Shown here in pieces: positions 60,773 through 64,000 of a DNA stretch of 64,000 nt (positions are counted from its first letter, which is position 1; every line of letters begins with the position of its first letter). A program made the translations under genes and the position numbers. Source of the DNA: Tetracladium setigerum (lineage: Eukaryota > Ascomycota > Leotiomycetes > Helotiales); assembly GCA_031472005.1 (NCBI GenBank), contig PZJY01000005.1, positions 2,418,001 through 2,482,000 on the forward strand, written 5' to 3'. The notes under the pieces are model-generated. The model did not search any database. It saw nothing but the letters and a program-made list of their open reading frames with translations, and was not told where the DNA came from.

Positions 60773-63700
60773 TTAATTCTGTCCCTGCCACCCAACCCAG
60801 CTCCTTGGCATAACTCTCCAAATCTTAACTTCACCGCTCCTCAAATCATCCAACTTGAAACTCTCGAGCTTTGTCTTCTTGCTCTCTCTACCTTGCTCCC
60901 AAGCGCGAACCTTCTTTTTCGTGCCGTCCCATTCGGCGACAATGCCTACGTGATCGGGCTTTCCGACGTCCATGCTATATTTGGCGTGCATGGGGCCATG
61001 TTTGCCTTGGAATTTAGTGTTGCGCAGAGTAATGATGTCCCCAGGACGGATTTCGTCGTTTTGGGTGGTGGATGCGTTGGCCAGGTTGGCGTAAATAACA
61101 GCACCATATGCTCGGGTTCCAACGGGGAGAAGGGCATTCGGGAATGGCTTCAGTAGCTCTTGGACTAGACCTTGAGGAGTGCCGTCACCGACAACTGTAT
61201 CCTTTTTGGTGGCGACTGCATCATAAATGGGACGACCGAACTGTTCATGGGCTTGCTCAAGTTGATCTTGACGTAGGCGAGATGGGGGAGGATCATGTCT
61301 CTGCTCCAACTTGGCATCCTTTGGATCTTGTGGATCGTAATGAACCGTGATGATGGTTTGGGAGTAATCTTGGAAAAGCACATAAAGCTCCTTCGTAATT
61401 TGAGTCTTGCCACTTCGACTTTTGGAAGTAGATTCCTCAGATTCGAAAAGTATATCTTTGCGGTTTTGATAAACAGTTGGAATTCCTTTAGGCTTGCTCC
61501 ACCAAGCAGTACTGATCGCAAGGTCCACATCATTTGCAACATACCCGGAATCCATAGACATTCTGCTAAGTTCTACAGATCTTCTTCCTGGTCCAGTCGG
61601 GCGATGGACGTCAACCGATTGGCGTGATGGTTCCCTTCTGGGAGGTGCTTCCCGAGGCGGGGGAGGAGGGAGTCTCTCTTGAGGCGGAGAAGGTACGAAT
61701 GTTTCTTTGGGTGGGGATGCCGAATAGATATCCTCTTCAGCCTTCTCCGTTCTGGGAGAAGGATGTCCACCAACTGAAGCAATATTGGTTCTTGGCACAG
61801 AATACCTGTATGGATCATATTCATCATCGTCGCCTTCCCATGGAGCTGGCATTTTGGTGGGAGGTGGTGGCGGCGGAGCTGCTCGGGGCATATCCGTCGA
61901 TTGACGTGAAACTGGTGGAGGTTGAGATGGCAACGGTGGTGGACCCGGTCGTGCCACAGTTGGTAAAGGAGGAGGCTGAGATTGAGGAGACACAATGGGA
62001 GAACGAGCCGAAATACTGTCATCAACACTTGAATCCTTGCCATGTGCCTTGAGAGCATCCTTATGTGGAGCAGTGGATGCAATGTCAGTGTCGTAATCAC
62101 CCTCATATTCTGTGACCTCCTCTTCATCACTATCATCTTGAGGGACTTTCCTTGGTGTCTGCAATGACCGGTCGTCCCCAGTTGATGCACGACTTACTGA
62201 AGCCTCAGGGGGGGTGGTGGTGGAGCTCGAACCTGTGGTTGAGAAGCCGGAGGAGCGCCTGGAATTGGTGGAGGTAATCTACTGAGGCGTTTGTTTGACG
62301 AAGAGACCGGTGAAATAGGATTAGCTGAGGAGTCTACTGGAAAGTAAGATGCTCGTCTTGACGAGGGCGAAGTTGGCGATGCTGGGCCTTCATTTCTTGG
62401 TGTTGGTCTTGAAGGCTCAGCAATTGGAGTGGGTTGGGTAAGTGTAGGGGCTTGTTCAGACAGCTCATCATCCGATTCGGATCCAGCACTTGGAGACATT
62501 GGCATTGATGAAGGTGGTGTGGGAGTAGGCCGAGCTACGAAGGTTAGCTCACCTACACATGATAGCTGATTGATCGTTACTTACTCTCTTTGGGCACTGG
62601 CGGAGGAGCTGGTCTTCCGCCGGGTACTGGTGGAGCCGCACCGGATGTCTGAGATGGCACTACGAATCCGTTATTAACATGTCCATTACATACCTTACGA
62701 CAGTCCTTACCTGGTGGTGGAGGAGCCCTTTCAGGAACGACATCTTCAACATCTGGCACCTCGTCTGCAGGCCTTGTCGAAGAGATTGGAGGAGCTTCAT
62801 CATCGTGTCCAACTTGTCTGTTGATATCCTCTGGGCTGCGAACCTTTGACATTCCTGGCATTGGAATCATGGGTACAGGTGGAGCCGCAATGCTAGGCGA
62901 GTCTGCTTCGTCATTGTTATACTCACGTCTGTCACTGGATACAGAGGGCTTCTTCTTCTTTGGGGGAGCGGAAGGCATTGGAGCACCAAACATCATACCC
63001 ATACCCATCCCACCGCTCATTTTAGCCATGCGCGCGCGCAATTCTTCCTTTCGACGAACTTCGGGATCTATGTCTTCCTCCTCTTCTTCCTCTGTATCCT
63101 CACCCTGGGGTTCGCCTTGCTCGGTAGCGCCCTCTTCGTCATTGACTTCAGTCTCACGAGTCGGAACAGGAGCGCGAGCTGATGGGGCGCGAACAGGAGG
63201 TGGGGGCGCTCTGATTTTTGGTTTCTCATCGCTGTCATCACGACCAGTAGAAATCTCTTCTTGCTCTTCGGTCGTGTCCCCAGCTCCCGACATATCCGCT
63301 TCGTTCCCATCTCCAAAAGACTTCCGTGGGTGAAGTCCTGGAGTTCCGCTAGAAGCACCTCTCGAGGACTTGCGTCTTCGAGGAACAGTGGATTCCTCTT
63401 TGACGGATTCCATAGAATGGTTACCAATCGTATCTTCGGTATTTTGTCTTTCCAATGTAGCACCTTCCGCCTCTTCAACGGTGTCATGCGACTCTGTCCT
63501 TTTCTTTACAGGGCGCTTTGGTTTCTCTTTCTTCGCTGCGGCATCTGCATGACGAGCCGCTTGTTCCATTTGCTGCTTCTGTAAAAGTGCAATTCTTTCC
63601 TTCAAGCTGGTTGGCTTGGGTTGGTCCTCATCGGCAGCATCAGGTGAGGTGGGGGCTAAACCAGCCTTTTCGGCTTGCTCTTGGTTCTCCAATTCCCTTG

Positions 63701-64000
63701 CGGCAATCTCGGGATCTTCATCCCGTCTATAAATCTTTTGCGGCTGGGCCGATTCGCGAGGAGGCGGAACGTAGGAATTCTTGCTCGGTGGTGGTGCAAC
63801 AAATGGTTTCCTGATAAAGTTATTCGATCCAGAGCTTAGACCACCAGGTTTGAATGGAGCAACTGGGGGCGCAGCTTTGTTGAAAGCTGCAATGCGATCA
63901 CGGAAAGATCCTCCAGTCGGCTTGTCAGAAACGGGAGGAGGAGCCGATTGCCTTGGTGTTTGAATACTCTTTGGCGCAGCTTGCGGTGGAGAAACCTCTA
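60773..64000 (-). CDS. BBC1: BBC1/MTI1-like actin patch protein, C-terminal part
   Basis: Regulator of type I myosin and Arp2/3 actin assembly at endocytic patches. The frame is open at the right edge, so the N-terminal SH3 domain expected in this family lies outside. Exons seen are 62711-64000, 62585-62659 and 60773-62534. Landmarks: FRDRIAAFNKAAPPVAPFKP and FIRKPFVAPPPSKN near the edge; PTSLKERIALLQKQQ; long Pro-rich stretches; and the conserved C-terminal domain (DLAISTAWWSKPKGIP, ITVHYDPQDPKDAKLEQRH, GDIITLRNTKFQGKHGP, DHVGIVAEWDGTKKKVRAWE, WVGWQGQN). Intron 62660-62710 is 51 nt and in frame, so it can be overlooked. A G7 run at 62208-62214 is one base short; adding it joins the two large pieces. 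Confidence 0.93.

Noticed and set aside
1..64000. CRISPR arrays, bacterial operons, transposons or viral insertions
   Set aside because: No direct-repeat/spacer arrays, terminal repeats, transposase, integrase or polymerase genes are visible; the DNA is ordinary fungal nuclear sequence.

Overview
The window is nuclear DNA of a filamentous ascomycete (Pezizomycotina). The evidence is spliceosomal introns of mostly 45-120 nt with GT..AG ends and CTAAC/CTGAC branch sites. The gene set fits too: a HET-domain protein, a two-finger GATA siderophore repressor, fungal EGT1, BBC1, a fungal senescence-domain protein and a Zn2Cys6 factor. A Leotiomycete-like origin is my impression only. I see no prokaryotic, viral or transposon genes.

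Layout: 1-1162 (+) end of a HET gene; 1434-3994 (-) AP-3 beta adaptin; 4342-5042 (+) unknown; 5175-6662 (-) NUF2; 7837-8063 (+) tiny two-exon gene; 9063-12614 (+) EGT1; 13697-15759 (+) unknown basic/acidic protein; 18577-20442 (+) SreA-type GATA factor behind a long leader with two exact ATCWGATAA sites; 22751-25024 (-) TVP15-like protein, an unresolved gene and a single-pass membrane protein; 27811-29532 (+) senescence-domain protein; 30370-31536 (+) OTU protease; 32150-33768 (+) D-amino-acid oxidase; 34601-36095 (+) unknown; 39237-42273 (+) Zn2Cys6 factor; 42604-42774 (-) an orphan last exon; 43226-45670 (+) GCP4; 46385-48596 (-) unknown; 49601-50312 (-) thioredoxin; 52072-54592 and 54694-55630 (-) unknowns; 58062-58518 (-) small protein ending SKL; 59241-60113 (-) IFI6/27-like protein; 60773-64000 (-) BBC1, cut by the right edge.

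The dominant oddity is technical. At least 20 reading-frame breaks in otherwise normal single-copy genes sit at or beside a mononucleotide run that is one base short. Adding one base per break makes every spliced model a whole number of codons. I read this as homopolymer under-calling in the assembly, not gene decay. It hides several genes, notably 54694-55630 and 58062-58518, so the models below carry splice sites plus frame-break positions.

The genes do not form one pathway. Shared themes are membrane traffic and cytoskeleton (AP-3 beta, TVP15, GCP4, NUF2, BBC1), redox and iron (EGT1, SreA, thioredoxin, D-amino-acid oxidase) and the peroxisome (two C-terminal PTS1-like tails). I found no convincing new multi-gene system. 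The best biological leads are the small hidden genes, the repeat array of the IFI6-like protein and the probable self-regulation of sreA.
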